A stretch of 64,000 bases of DNA from Sphingomonas panacis (GTDB lineage: Bacteria > Pseudomonadota > Alphaproteobacteria > Sphingomonadales > Sphingomonadaceae): positions 3,875,501 to 3,939,500 of the forward strand of contig NZ_CP014168.1 in assembly GCF_001717955.1 (NCBI RefSeq). The letters run 5' to 3'. The notes beneath the pieces are model-generated. The model was given only the letters and a program-made list of their open reading frames with translations. It had not been told where the DNA came from and ran no database searches. Position 1 is the first letter of the stretch, and the number at the start of each line of letters is the position of its first letter. Below are positions 1 through 11,046 of this stretch, in pieces. Both the position numbers and the translations under genes were made by a program.

Positions 1-2786
1 AACACCGCTTCCTTGACCGCATAATAGCTGATGTTGCGGTCGATCGTCGGCAGATCGGCGAGCTTCTCGCCCGCCATCACCCGCGCGGCGATCTTGGCGA
101 CCGGCACGCCGATCGCCTTGGCGACGAATGGTACCGTGCGGCTGGCGCGCGGATTGACCTCGATCAGATACACAAGGCCCTCCTTCACCGCGAACTGGAT
201 ATTCATCAGCCCAACCACTGAAAGCGCCTTGGCGAGTTCCCGCGTCTGCCGCTCGATCTCGGCGATCACGTCGGCGCCGAGGCTGTACGGCGGGATCGAG
301 CACGCGCTGTCGCCGGAATGGACGCCCGCCTCCTCGATATGCTGGAGTACGCCCGCGACGACGACATCGGTGCCGTCCGAAATCGCATCGACATCGACCT
401 CGATCGCGTCGCGCAGATACTGGTCGATCAGCACCGGAGAATCGCCCGAAACCTGCACCGCAGTCTGGATATAATCGTCGAGTTGGACGAGTGAGTCGAC
501 GATCTCCATCGCCCGGCCGCCCAGCACGTAGCTCGGCCGCATCAGCACCGGGTAGCCGATCCGCTCCGCCACCGCGACCGCCTCGTCGCGGCTGCGCGCG
601 ATGCCGTTGGCGGGCTGGCGCAAGCCCAGCTTGTTGATCATCGCCGCGAACCGCTCGCGGTCCTCGGCGAGATCGATCGCATCGGGCGAGGTGCCGAGGA
701 TCGGGATGCCCGCATCCTGCAACGCCTGCGCGAGATTGAGCGGGGTCTGCCCGCCGAACTGGACGATCACGCCGGCAAGCGTACCGTTCTGTTGCTCGAC
801 ATGAAGGATTTCGAGCACGTCTTCCGCCGTCAGCGGCTCGAAATACAGCCGGTCCGACGTATCGTAATCGGTCGAGACGGTCTCGGGGTTGCAGTTGACC
901 ATGATCGTCTCGTAGCCTGCGTCCGCCAGCGCGAAGCAGGCGTGGCAGCAGCAATAATCGAACTCGATCCCCTGCCCGATCCGGTTCGGTCCACCACCGA
1001 GAATGACGACCTTCTTGCGGTCGGTCGGCATGCTTTCGCACTCCGGCTCGCCGAACGTGGGCGCCTCGTAGGTCGAGTACATATACGGCGTCTTGGCGTC
1101 GAACTCGGCCGCGCACGTGTCGATCCGCTTGAACACCGGCCGTACGCCGAGCTTGTGGCGCGCCGCGCGCACCTCCGCCTCGGTCACGCCGCCGGTCATC
1201 GCCTTGACCGCCTCGTGGATCAGCCCGCGCCCACGCGCGATCCCGCTGGCGTTGCCGCGCAGATTGGCGGATTTCAGCGCCAGATAGGCAAGCCGCTTGT
1301 CGGAGAACCCCATCGCCTTGAGCTTGCGCATCCCCGCCGCATCGCGCGGCAGGCCGTTGTGGCAGACTTCCTCTTCGGCACGCACGATCTCGGCGATCCG
1401 CTCGAGGAACCAGGGATCGTACTTGGCGATCGCATGCACCTCGGCGACGGTGAAGCCCTCGCGCAGCGCCTGCGCCGCGACCAGCAGCCGGTCGGGCGTA
1501 GCCTTCGCCAGCGCCGCCTCGATCTCGACACGCGGCGCGCCCGAAAGCCGCTCGACCATGTTGAAGCCGCTGAGGCCCGTCTCGAGCCCGCGCAGCGCCT
1601 TCTGGAGCGATTCGTGGATGTTGCGGCCGATCGCCATCACCTCGCCGACCGACTTCATCGCGGTGCCGAGCACCTCTTCGGCGCCCTTGAACTTCTCGAA
1701 CGCGAAGCGCGGGATCTTCGTGACGACATAGTCGATCGTCGGCTCGAACGACGCCGGCGTCGCGCCGGTGATGTCGTTGGTGATCTCGTCGAGCGTGTAG
1801 CCCACCGCCAGCTTGGCGGCGACCTTGGCGATCGGGAAGCCGGTCGCCTTCGACGCCAGCGCCGACGAGCGCGACACGCGCGGGTTCATCTCGATCACGA
1901 TCAGCCGGCCATCCTTGGGATTCACCGCGAACTGAACGTTCGATCCACCCGTCTCCACGCCGATCTCGCGCAGCACCGCGATGCTCGCGTTGCGCATGAT
2001 CTGATATTCCTTGTCGGTCAGCGTCAGCGCGGGCGCGACGGTGATCGAGTCGCCGGTATGCACGCCCATCGGATCGATATTCTCGATCGAGCAGATGATA
2101 ATGCAATTGTCGTGGCGGTCGCGCACGACCTCCATCTCATATTCCTTCCAGCCGAGCAGCGACTCCTCGATCAGCACCTCGTTGGTCGGCGAGGCATCAA
2201 GCCCCGAGCGCACGATCGCGATGAACTCCTCGCGGTTGTACGCCACACCGCCGCCGGTGCCGCCGAGCGTGAAGCTCGGCCGGATGATCGAGGGCAGCCC
2301 GGTCCGCTCCAGGGCGACAAGTGCCTCCTCGACGGTATGCGCGATCGCCGAGCGCGCGCTTTCGAGCCCGATCTTGTCCATCGCGTCGCGGAACTTGAGC
2401 CGGTCCTCGGCCTTGTCGATCGCGGCGGCATCGGCGCCGATCATCTGCACGCCGAACTTCGCGAGCGTGCCGTCGTTATACAGCGCCAGCGCGGTGTTGA
2501 GCGCGGTCTGCCCGCCCATCGTCGGCAGGACGGCGTCTGGCCGTTCCTTCTCGATGATCTTGGCGACGATCGCCGGCGTGATTGGCTCGACATAGGTCGC
2601 GTCGGCGAGATCGGGATCGGTCATGATCGTCGCCGGGTTCGAATTGACCAGGACGATGCGATAGCCCTCTTCGCGCAGCGCCTTGATCGCCTGCACGCCC
2701 GAATAATCGAACTCGCAGGCCTGGCCGATCACGATCGGCCCCGCGCCGATGACGAGGATGGAGGAGATGTCGGTGCGCTTGGGCAT
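1..2786 (-). CDS. carB: Carbamoyl-phosphate synthase large subunit (partial, 3' end off the window)
   Basis: Makes carbamoyl phosphate from bicarbonate, ATP and glutamine-derived ammonia for pyrimidine and arginine synthesis, as the large partner of CarA. The protein starts [20 protein letters not shown] and carries the glycine-rich ATP-grasp signatures of the N-terminal carboxyphosphate domain (for example [12 protein letters not shown] and [16 protein letters not shown]). 928 codons are visible; the reading frame leaves the window at YYAVKEAV, which in this family lies just before the C-terminal MGS-like allosteric domain, so roughly 170-180 residues are missing. It follows carA and the RraB-like gene on the same strand with only 1 base between, so the three are almost certainly one operon. 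Long open frames on the opposite strand are codon-bias shadows. Confidence 0.97.
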   Translation of the reverse strand, partial: MPKRTDISSILVIGAGPIVIGQACEFDYSGVQAIKALREEGYRIVLVNSNPATIMTDPDLADATYVEPITPAIVAKIIEKERPDAVLPTMGGQTALNTALALYNDGTLAKFGVQMIGADAAAIDKAEDRLKFRDAMDKIGLESARSAIAHTVEEALVALERTGLPSIIRPSFTLGGTGGGVAYNREEFIAIVRSGLDASPTNEVLIEESLLGWKEYEMEVVRDRHDNCIIICSIENIDPMGVHTGDSITVAPALTLTDKEYQIMRNASIAVLREIGVETGGSNVQFAVNPKDGRLIVIEMNPRVSRSSALASKATGFPIAKVAAKLAVGYTLDEITNDITGATPASFEPTIDYVVTKIPRFAFEKFKGAEEVLGTAMKSVGEVMAIGRNIHESLQKALRGLETGLSGFNMVERLSGAPRVEIEAALAKATPDRLLVAAQALREGFTVAEVHAIAKYDPWFLERIAEIVRAEEEVCHNGLPRDAAGMRKLKAMGFSDKRLAYLALKSANLRGNASGIARGRGLIHEAVKAMTGGVTEAEVRAARHKLGVRPVFKRIDTCAAEFDAKTPYMYSTYEAPTFGEPECESMPTDRKKVVILGGGPNRIGQGIEFDYCCCHACFALADAGYETIMVNCNPETVSTDYDTSDRLYFEPLTAEDVLEILHVEQQNGTLAGVIVQFGGQTPLNLAQALQDAGIPILGTSPDAIDLAEDRERFAAMINKLGLRQPANGIARSRDEAVAVAERIGYPVLMRPSYVLGGRAMEIVDSLVQLDDYIQTAVQVSGDSPVLIDQYLRDAIEVDVDAISDGTDVVVAGVLQHIEEAGVHSGDSACSIPPYSLGADVIAEIERQTRELAKALSVVGLMNIQFAVKEGLVYLIEVNPRASRTVPFVAKAIGVPVAKIAARVMAGEKLADLPTIDRNISYYAVKEAV

Positions 2787-2787
2787 G

Positions 2788-3150
2788 TCAGTTCTTCAAT
2801 CCGGTTTCGGCGGTGCAACCCCAGCCGTCATATTCCACGTCGTACAGCAGTTCGATCTGCAGGCACTTGAGCGTCAGCGCGCGGATCGCGTCGGCCTCGA
2901 CGCTCTGCTCGATGCCGAGGAAGCTGCTGATCTCGCCGTCCTCATCCTCCTCGCGCTCGATAAAGCTGAAGCCGAGCGTCTCGGCATCGTCCTCAAGCCG
3001 CTCCAGCGCGTCTTCGTCGCCGCGAAAGCTCACATCGACCAGCCGCACGATCTCGGCACGGTCGCCGTTCGCGGCGAGGCTGGCGAGCACGTCCTTGTCC
3101 GCCGCCCATTCGGCTTCGAGCCGCTTGGGATCGACCTCGGGCAGCGTCAT
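2788..3150 (-). CDS. RraB-like ribonuclease E inhibitor family protein
   Basis: 120 residues, acidic, beginning [20 protein letters not shown]. The layout (N-terminal helix, then a [19 protein letters not shown] segment, then a C-terminal [14 protein letters not shown] segment) matches the regulator of ribonuclease activity B family, whose characterised E. coli member binds and inhibits RNase E. The ATG overlaps the carA stop codon by four bases (ATGA), and carB starts one base after its stop, so it is translated as the middle gene of carA-rraB-carB. The family assignment comes from sequence pattern only; whether it acts on RNase E here is inference. Its position between the two subunits of one enzyme suggests it is expressed in step with pyrimidine and arginine synthesis. 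Confidence 0.75.
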   Translation of the reverse strand: MTLPEVDPKRLEAEWAADKDVLASLAANGDRAEIVRLVDVSFRGDEDALERLEDDAETLGFSFIEREEDEDGEISSFLGIEQSVEADAIRALTLKCLQIELLYDVEYDGWGCTAETGLKN

Positions 3151-4385
3151 GCCGCCACCGCCGGCGCGAGCATGTCGACGAACTTGCCGAACAGATACAG
3201 GCTGTCCTGCGGCCCCGGCGATGCCTCCGGGTGATATTGCACCGAGAACGCCGGGCGATCGACCAGTTCGAGCCCCGCGTTCGATCCGTCGAACAGCGAC
3301 ACATGAGTCGCGCGGGCATGGCCGGGCAAGCTGTCGCTCAGCACCGCGAAGCCGTGGTTCATGGATGTGATCTCGACGCCGCCGTCGCTCAGCCGCTGGA
3401 CCGGATGGTTGGCGCCGCGATGCCCCTGGAACATCTTGCTGGTCTGCGCGCCCACCGCGAGCGCGAGCAACTGGTGGCCCAGACAGATGCCGAACAGCGG
3501 CTTGCCGGTCTCCAGCAACTGCCGGATCACCGGCACGGCATATTCTCCGGTGGCGGCGGGATCGCCGGGGCCGTTCGACAGGAAGATGCCGTCGGGCGCG
3601 AGCGCCATCACATCCTCGAAACTCGCGGTCGCGGGCACCACCGAAACCTTGGCGCCGGCGGCGACGAGGTTGCGGAAGATGTTGCGCTTCGACCCATAAT
3701 CGATCGCTACGACATGCGGGCGGTGCGCTTGTCCCTCGACTTCGCTCGGGACGAACGGCTGTTCCTCTCCGTTCGTGCCGAGCGAAGTCGAGGCACCGCT
3801 CTCCGCATAGCCGAAGCCGAGCCGCCAGATGCCGCCCTCCCAAGCGCCATGAGTCTCGCGAGTCACGTCGATGGCAAGGTCCATGCCCTCCAGCCCCGGC
3901 CACGCTTGCGCCTGCGCGAGCAACGCGGGAATGTCGAACACGCCGTCCGCGCTATGCGCGATCACGCCGTTGGGGGCGCCGCCGGCACGGATACGCTTGG
4001 TCAGCGCGCGCGTGTCGATCCCGGCGAGGCCGATGCGGTTGTGCCGCTTCATCCAGTCATCGAGCCGCTCGACGCTGCGGAAATTGGAGGGTTCGGTCAC
4101 GTCCTCGCGCACGATCATGCCGAGCGCATGCGGTTCGTCCGCCTCGATATCGTCGGGATTGGCGCCGACATTGCCGATATGCGGGAAGGTGAAGGTGATG
4201 ATCTGCCCCGCGAACGACGGGTCGGTCATGATCTCCTGATAGCCGGTCATCGCGGTGTGGAAACACACCTCGCCGACCGCCGCGCCTTCAACGCCGAAAC
4301 CACGCCCCCACACCACATCACCCGATGCGAGAACCAGCACGCCCGTGGCACCTTCAGGCGCGGAAATAGGTTTGGCGTCGGCCAT
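3147..4385 (-). CDS. carA: Carbamoyl-phosphate synthase small (glutaminase) subunit
   Basis: 412 residues. It hydrolyses glutamine and channels ammonia to CarB. The C-terminal class I glutamine amidotransferase domain shows the nucleophile elbow GICLGHQLLAL and the YHPEASPGP segment with the catalytic His and Glu. The start MADAKPISAPEG is preferred over an upstream in-frame ATG because a GGAGTG ribosome site lies about 10 bases before it. Odd point: the linker between the N-terminal and glutaminase domains contains an unusual stretch (SLGTNGEEQPFVPSEVEGQ) encoded by a palindromic repeat at 3733-3793, captured in frame. The gene heads the carA-rraB-carB operon and overlaps the next gene by four bases. 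Confidence 0.97.
   Translation of the reverse strand: MADAKPISAPEGATGVLVLASGDVVWGRGFGVEGAAVGEVCFHTAMTGYQEIMTDPSFAGQIITFTFPHIGNVGANPDDIEADEPHALGMIVREDVTEPSNFRSVERLDDWMKRHNRIGLAGIDTRALTKRIRAGGAPNGVIAHSADGVFDIPALLAQAQAWPGLEGMDLAIDVTRETHGAWEGGIWRLGFGYAESGASTSLGTNGEEQPFVPSEVEGQAHRPHVVAIDYGSKRNIFRNLVAAGAKVSVVPATASFEDVMALAPDGIFLSNGPGDPAATGEYAVPVIRQLLETGKPLFGICLGHQLLALAVGAQTSKMFQGHRGANHPVQRLSDGGVEITSMNHGFAVLSDSLPGHARATHVSLFDGSNAGLELVDRPAFSVQYHPEASPGPQDSLYLFGKFVDMLAPAVAA
3733..3793. repeat. REP-like inverted repeat pair inside carA
   Basis: Two roughly 25-base arms in inverted orientation (3733-3758 and 3769-3793), reading CCGTTCGTGCCGAGCGAAG in the second arm and its near complement in the first. 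The arms match the dispersed CCGTTCGTGCTGAGC repeats found elsewhere in this window, in a variant with CTTCGCTCGG. It is translated as part of carA without breaking the frame. Confidence 0.85.
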
Positions 4386-4545
4386 GATCGGCGGGCACTC
4401 CTTCATTGGGTTTGGCGATGTCGCTAAGGCGCGGCAGCTAGAACCCGCAGGCGGCAGCGTCAATCTGTTATCGCCGCGCCGGTTGGGCTAAGCGGCGTGT
4501 TTCGATTTGGCGGTGCCGCTCCGCTCCCAACAAAAGGACACAATC

Positions 4546-4998
4546 ATGATCCGCGACGACATCAAGGCCGCGCTCGTCACCGCGATGAAAGCGGGCGAGA
4601 AAGCCGACACCGCCACGCTCCGCCTCGTCCAGTCGGCGATCAAGAACCGCGACATCGAAGCGCGCACCGGCAAGGCCCCCGACAGCGACGACGCGCTGGT
4701 GGTCGAAGTGCTCCAGAAGATGGTCAAGCAGCGCCGCGAATCGATCGAGATGTTCGTGAAGGGCGGCCGCCAGGAACTCGCCGACGCCGAGGGCGCGGAG
4801 ATCGCGGTGATCGAACGCTTCCTGCCGCAGCAGATGAGCGAAGCCGAGACGAGCGCCGCGATCGAGGCGATCAAGGCCGAGCTTGGCGCGTCAGGCATGA
4901 AGGACATGGGCCGCGTCATGGCCGAACTGAAGGCCCGCCACGCCCAGACGCTCGACATGAGCAAGGCCAGCGGACTGGTAAAGGCCGCGCTGAGCTAG
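4546..4998 (+). CDS. GatB/YqeY domain-containing protein
   Basis: 150 residues, MIRDDIKAALVTAMKAGEKA at the N terminus. The all-helical YqeY fold resembles the tRNA-binding tail domain of GatB, and the family often neighbours rpsU, dnaG and rpoD; here it lies just upstream of dnaG-rpoD, with a small insertion between. Its biochemical role is not established. The start was chosen at 4546 because AAAAGGA lies about 8 bases upstream; an in-frame ATG at 4507 has no such site. It is divergent from carA with about 160 bases between the start codons, which should hold both promoters. Confidence 0.9.
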   Translation: MIRDDIKAALVTAMKAGEKADTATLRLVQSAIKNRDIEARTGKAPDSDDALVVEVLQKMVKQRRESIEMFVKGGRQELADAEGAEIAVIERFLPQQMSEAETSAAIEAIKAELGASGMKDMGRVMAELKARHAQTLDMSKASGLVKAALS

Positions 4999-5020
4999 GC
5001 TAAAACACGCACGCAACACA

Positions 5021-5055
5021 CTCCCCTCCCGCTTGCGGGAGGGGCTGGGGGAGGG
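5021..5055. repeat. Left copy of a 35-base inverted repeat framing the DUF559 gene
   Basis: The sequence begins CTCCCCTCCCGCTTGCGGGA and runs into GGGGCTGGGGGAGGG. It contains its own hairpin (CCCCTCCCGC/GCGGGAGGGG) and is the reverse complement of 5408-5442 with one mismatch. Confidence 0.9.
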
Positions 5056-5086
5056 CCTGTTGGACAAAGCCTACGCCAGACCCACC

Positions 5087-5446
5087 ATGCGCGCTCGCGA
5101 ATTGCGCGCCAACGCCACGGATGCGGAGCGACGGCTCTGGTCTGTGCTAAGCGCCCGCAAGCTCGCAGGTGTGCGCTTCAACCGCCAAGTACCGATCGGC
5201 CCGTTCATCTGCGATTTCGTCTCGCGTGGGATGAAGCTCGTCATAGAAGTGGATGGCGGCCAACACGATGCCGCCAGAGATGCGGATGCTAAGCGGACAC
5301 ATTACCTCGAGACGCAGGGTTACCGCGTACTCCGCTTCTGGAACACCGAGGTGATGGAGAACCTTGAGGGCGTTGCATACACTATACAGCGCGCGCTTGC
5401 GGACACACCCTCCCCCAGCCCCTCCCGCGAGCGGGAGGGGAGTTAA
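5087..5446 (+). CDS. DUF559 (Vsr-like) endonuclease-domain protein
   Basis: 119 residues from the ATG at 5087. The family has a Vsr/restriction-endonuclease-like fold, and the conserved pieces are visible: ATDAERRLWSVL, a VRFNRQVPIGPFICDFVS segment and the IEVDGGQHD core with acidic residues, then RVLRFWN near the end. Function of the family is unproven; a nuclease role is inferred from fold. The gene is bracketed by a 35-base inverted repeat (5021-5055 and 5408-5442), and its last residues (PSPSPSREREGS) are encoded by the right copy. A TTG at 5060 with GGGAGGG just before it, supplied by the left repeat, is an alternative start that would add 9 residues. Confidence 0.8.
   Translation: MRARELRANATDAERRLWSVLSARKLAGVRFNRQVPIGPFICDFVSRGMKLVIEVDGGQHDAARDADAKRTHYLETQGYRVLRFWNTEVMENLEGVAYTIQRALADTPSPSPSREREGS
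5408..5442. repeat. Right copy of the 35-base inverted repeat
   Basis: It reads CCCTCCCCCAGCCCCTCCCG and continues CGAGCGGGAGGGGAG, the reverse complement of 5021-5055 except for one base in the hairpin loop. It forms the last codons of the DUF559 gene, whose TAA stop follows at 5444-5446. Confidence 0.9.
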
Positions 5447-5502
5447 CACCCCCCTTGCAAATCCCTCCCCCTTTCTGCCAATAACCGTGCTAGAATCGCG
5501 CG

Positions 5503-7391
5503 GTGAGTCTTTCCCCCGCCTTTCTCGACGAGCTGCGATCGCGGACGCTTCTGTCTGCGCTGATCGGCCGCACGACCAAGCTCCAGAAGGCCGGGCGCGA
5601 GTATCGCGCGTGCTGCCCGTTCCATAACGAGAAGACGCCGAGCTTCTACGTCAACGACGACAAGGGCTTCTACCATTGCTTCGGCTGCTCCGCGCACGGC
5701 GACGCGATCCGCTGGCTGACCGACCAGCGCGGTCTGCCGTTCATGGATGCGGTCAAGGAACTCGCGCAGGCCGCCGGCATGGAACTGCCCGCGATGGACG
5801 CGCGCGCCGCCGAACGCGCCGAAGCCGCCAAGGGCCTGCACGAAGCCTGTGACGACGCCGCCGCGTGGTTCACCGAGCAACTCCACGGCCTCGCCGGTGC
5901 CGAGGCGCGCGCCGTGCTGGAAAAGCGCGGCATCCGCCCCGAAACCGCCCGCGACTTCGGCCTCGGCTTCGCGCCCGATTCACGCGGCAAGCTCAAGGCC
6001 GCGCTCAAGGACTATGGCGATCCGATACTCGTCGAAGCCGGCTTGCTGATCTCGGTCGAGGGCAAAGACCCCTACGACCGTTTCCGCGGCCGGCTGATGA
6101 TCCCGATCCGCGACCAGCGCGGCCGCGCCATCGCGTTCGGCGGCCGCATCATCGGAGACGGCGAGCCAAAGTACCTCAATTCGCCCGAGACGCCGCTGTT
6201 CGACAAGGGCCGCACGCTCTACAATCTCGACAAGGCCGCCCCCGCCGCGCGCAAAGCCGGGCGCGTGCTGGTGGTCGAAGGCTATATGGACGTGATCGCG
6301 CTCGCCCAGGCCGGCTTCGGCGAGGCGGTCGCGCCGCTCGGCACCGCGCTCACCGAACCGCAGCTCGAACGGTTGTGGCGGATCAGCGACGTGCCGATCC
6401 TGTGCTTCGACGGCGACAGCGCCGGCCAGAAAGCCGCGATCCGCGCCGCCCACCGCGCTCTGCCGATGCTGACGCCGGGCCGCAGCCTCGCCTTCGTCAC
6501 GCTGCCGCAGGGGCAAGACCCGGACGATCTGGTCCGCGCCAAGGGGCCGGCCGCGTTCGAGGCGCTGCTGCGCCAGACGCAGCCTTTGGTCGATCGACTG
6601 TGGGCGCACGAGGTCGCCGCCGAACCTACCGCCACGCCCGAGCAGAAGGCCGGCCTCAAGGCGCGCTTCACCGAACTCGCCAACAGCATCGCCGACAACG
6701 ACGTGAAGCACGAATATCTCGCCGACTTCCGCCGCCGCTTCGACGAGATGTTCCGCCCACAGCGCACGCCCTTCGTACCGTTCGCGCCGCGCGCGCCCGG
6801 TGGTGGTGGCGGTCGCCGTCCGGGACAGCCGTGGAAAGCGCCTATCGCGCCCGTGCATCAGGCCACCAAGGCCGCGCAGGCCAATGGCGTCGATCGCATT
6901 CTCGCCAAAGCGGTTGTCGCGGGATTGATCCGCCATCCGGCCGAAATCGCACGCCACATGGAAGTGCTCGGCTCGCTCAAACTTGCCGACGGCGCGCTCG
7001 GGCGGCTGTTCGAGGCGGTGGTCGATCTCGCGGTCGAGGATCAGGCGCTTGATAGTGACCGGCTTCTCACCATATTGGCGTCTTCCGGTTTCGATCAGAT
7101 CGCCAGCGAATTGCTCAGGGCCGACCAGTTGCAATGCTCCTTCACCGAAAAGCATGCCGACCCGATCCGGGCGCGCGCCGATCTCGACGAAGCGATCGCC
7201 ATCCTGGTCGCACGCCCCGAGATCGATGCGGCGCTGAGCGAAGCGACAGCGGCGATGCAGTCACGCTATTCGGACGAGGCGTTCGAACGGCAGGTATCGC
7301 TGGTGAAAGAAAGACATGCTCTGGATACGCGGCTTGCAAATCTCGTGCAGGCGAACGAAGACGCCAGAGCTTTTAAATCTGAGGGCAGTTA

Positions 7392-7392
<1 letters not shown>
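5503..7392 (+). CDS. dnaG: DNA primase
   Basis: 629 residues with a GTG start. It lays RNA primers for DNA replication and interacts with DnaB helicase. The N-terminal zinc ribbon has C38, H41, C59 and C62 ([23 protein letters not shown]). The catalytic core follows ([37 protein letters not shown]), and then the Toprim motif [11 protein letters not shown] with [11 protein letters not shown] as the acidic DxD-type site. The C-terminal third, after a glycine-rich linker ([12 protein letters not shown]), is the helical helicase-interaction region. The TAA stop overlaps the rpoD ATG by one base, so the two are translationally coupled, the usual macromolecular-synthesis pairing minus rpsU. No strong ribosome site is visible before the GTG. 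Confidence 0.97.
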
Positions 7393-9422
<2,030 letters not shown>

Positions 9423-9428
9423 GTCTTA

Positions 9429-9454
9429 CGCCGCGCCGGGCAACCGGCGCGGCG
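9429..9454 (+). terminator. Strong GC hairpin after rpoD
   Basis: A perfect 11-base stem (CGCCGCGCCGG with CCGGCGCGGCG) and a GCAA loop lie 6 bases after the rpoD stop. No T tract follows, so intrinsic termination is uncertain; it may act as an mRNA 3'-end stabiliser. Confidence 0.5.
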
Positions 9455-9581
9455 ATCACCGGCTGACCGAAACACCGTTAAGCCGATCTAAACCACGTCT
9501 TTACGCGCTTCGTATAAACCATCCCGGCTACCCCCATATCGAGCATACCGGCAACGGTTTCGAAAAAGGCACACCGATTAC

Positions 9582-10241
9582 ATGGCGTTCGAGGCACCAT
9601 CGATGAAACCAGCCGCTGACGCCTGGCAGATGCTCGCCGCGTTGGCCGCCGCCGATGGTAGCGCCGCCCACCCCCGCATCGCGGCGCTCGCAGCGCCGAA
9701 CGCCGCCAAGCGCGACGTCGCGGATGCGGTCCACGCGGTCTGTACGATCCACGGTCGCTATCTGTTCGAGGACATCGCGCTCCAACGCGACCAGCAGACC
9801 GCCGACTGGTTCGTCCGCATCACCACCGCCTTCACCAACGAACGCGCCTATCTCGCGCATCTCACCGCCGCCGTCGGTCCGTTGCCGTCGACGCCTGGCC
9901 AGGCCGAGGCCGACGCCGCTTTCACCAACCAGCGCCACGCGTTCGACATGCTCGCCCGCTCGGATCGCAAGGGCTGCGCGATCGGCACCGCCATCGCGCT
10001 GGTGATCGACTGGCAGGCGATCCGCATCGTGCTCGATGCCGCCGCACATCGGCTCGGCGTCGCGGTGCCACCGTCCGAACTGCCCGACCGTGCCGAACTC
10101 GCCGCCTTCGTCGCCACCGTGAGCGATTCGCCCGCGACCCAGCGCGCCATCGCCTTTGGCGCGCAACAGGTATTCGCGCAGCATCGCGGGCTGTGGAGCC
10201 TGCTCGAAGCCCGCGCCAGCGCCCGCAATCACCACGGCTGA
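9582..10241 (+). CDS. Hypothetical protein, helical, no recognised domain
   Basis: 219 residues, alanine-rich and predicted mostly helical, with no signal peptide, membrane segment or catalytic motif that I recognise. A central DMLARSDRKGCAIGTAIALV stretch and a preceding DWFVRITTAFTNERAYLAHL are the most conserved-looking parts. It stands alone after rpoD with about 160 bases upstream. The first ATG has only a distant AAAGG; a second ATG at 9603 (MKPAADAWQM) has GAGG 8 bases before it and is an equally good start. The codon bias matches its neighbours, so it is very probably a real gene. I do not assign a function. Confidence 0.7.
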   Translation: MAFEAPSMKPAADAWQMLAALAAADGSAAHPRIAALAAPNAAKRDVADAVHAVCTIHGRYLFEDIALQRDQQTADWFVRITTAFTNERAYLAHLTAAVGPLPSTPGQAEADAAFTNQRHAFDMLARSDRKGCAIGTAIALVIDWQAIRIVLDAAAHRLGVAVPPSELPDRAELAAFVATVSDSPATQRAIAFGAQQVFAQHRGLWSLLEARASARNHHG

Positions 10242-10299
10242 GCGGCTTGCGCGACCCCGCGCACTCCCCCTATCCTGCGGCGAGACAGGGAGAAACGAG

Positions 10300-10710
10300 A
10301 TGACCAACGGCGGATGCCTGTGCGGCGCGGTGCGCTATGAGATCCCGGGTGAGCCGATCGCGGCGCGCGCCTGCTGGTGCCGGCTGTGCCAATATCTCGG
10401 CGCGGGCAGCGGCACCGTCAACGTCGCCTTCCCCAGCGCGGGCGTGACGATCACCGGCGAACCGCGCTGGCGCACCGACACCGCCGACAGCGGCAACACG
10501 CTCCGCCGCGGCTTCTGCGCGGAGTGCGGCACGCCGCTGTTCAGCGCCACCGATGCCCGCCCGCACCTGATCTTCGTGCGCGCCGGCTCGCTCGACGATC
10601 CGAACCTCATCGCCCCCGGCGCGACGATCTGGACCAGCGAAGCCCCGACATGGGCGCATTTCGATCCGGCGCTGCCACAGGTGGAAAAGCAGCCACCGCC
10701 GGTCGCGTGA
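10300..10710 (+). CDS. GFA (glutathione-dependent formaldehyde-activating enzyme-like) family protein
   Basis: 136 residues. Zinc ligands typical of the family are visible: GGCLCGAVRYE at the N terminus, CWCRLCQYLGAG, and CAECGTPLF in the middle, giving the CxC/CxxC plus CxxC arrangement of the beta-tent fold. The family is named after a Paracoccus enzyme proposed to speed S-hydroxymethylglutathione formation, but most members have no tested substrate. The start follows AGGGAG with good spacing. A second, more distant GFA protein is encoded at 13664-14113 in this window. Confidence 0.88.
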   Translation: MTNGGCLCGAVRYEIPGEPIAARACWCRLCQYLGAGSGTVNVAFPSAGVTITGEPRWRTDTADSGNTLRRGFCAECGTPLFSATDARPHLIFVRAGSLDDPNLIAPGATIWTSEAPTWAHFDPALPQVEKQPPPVA

Positions 10711-10746
10711 GGGAGTGAACTGCAGACATTTGCTCCGCGGGTAGCG

Positions 10747-11001
10747 TTATGTCTCCGAGCCAAACCAACCCCGAGAACGGCCGAAGAATAGAGCCAGAAT
10801 AGCGGCTGCGCCGACAAACAAGGCTCTCGCCGTCCTAACGTCTCCCTGATGATAGTTATATATCCCACATGCAACGAGCGGGACACAAAGTATCGCACCA
10901 AATTGCAGAGCCCATTTCCGAGGAACAGAACGGCGCTCGGCTGGCACCGTAACCATAATCAAAACCATTGCTGCGGTCGTAACGAACACTGACCAGTGCA
11001 T
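10747..11001 (-). CDS. Small inner-membrane protein, unknown function
   Basis: 84 residues with two or three hydrophobic helices (SVFVTTAAMVLIMVTV; LQFGAILCVPLVACGIY; ALFVGAAAILALFFG) and short basic loops (ERRSVPRK, RSRGWFG). A strong GGGGGGAGGG ribosome site precedes the ATG, which supports translation. Base composition is visibly lower in GC than all flanking genes, suggesting recent acquisition or relaxed constraint. No family recognised. Confidence 0.6.
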   Translation of the reverse strand: MHWSVFVTTAAMVLIMVTVPAERRSVPRKWALQFGAILCVPLVACGIYNYHQGDVRTARALFVGAAAILALFFGRSRGWFGSET

Positions 11002-11046
11002 TTTGCCCTCCCCCCTTTGTGCGGACCTCTCAATGGAGAACCCACG

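Noticed and set aside
792..2870. 692-residue open frame on the plus strand opposite carB
   Set aside because: carB is unmistakable on the minus strand; the plus frame is a codon-bias shadow full of Arg/His/Asp repeats and without domain sense.
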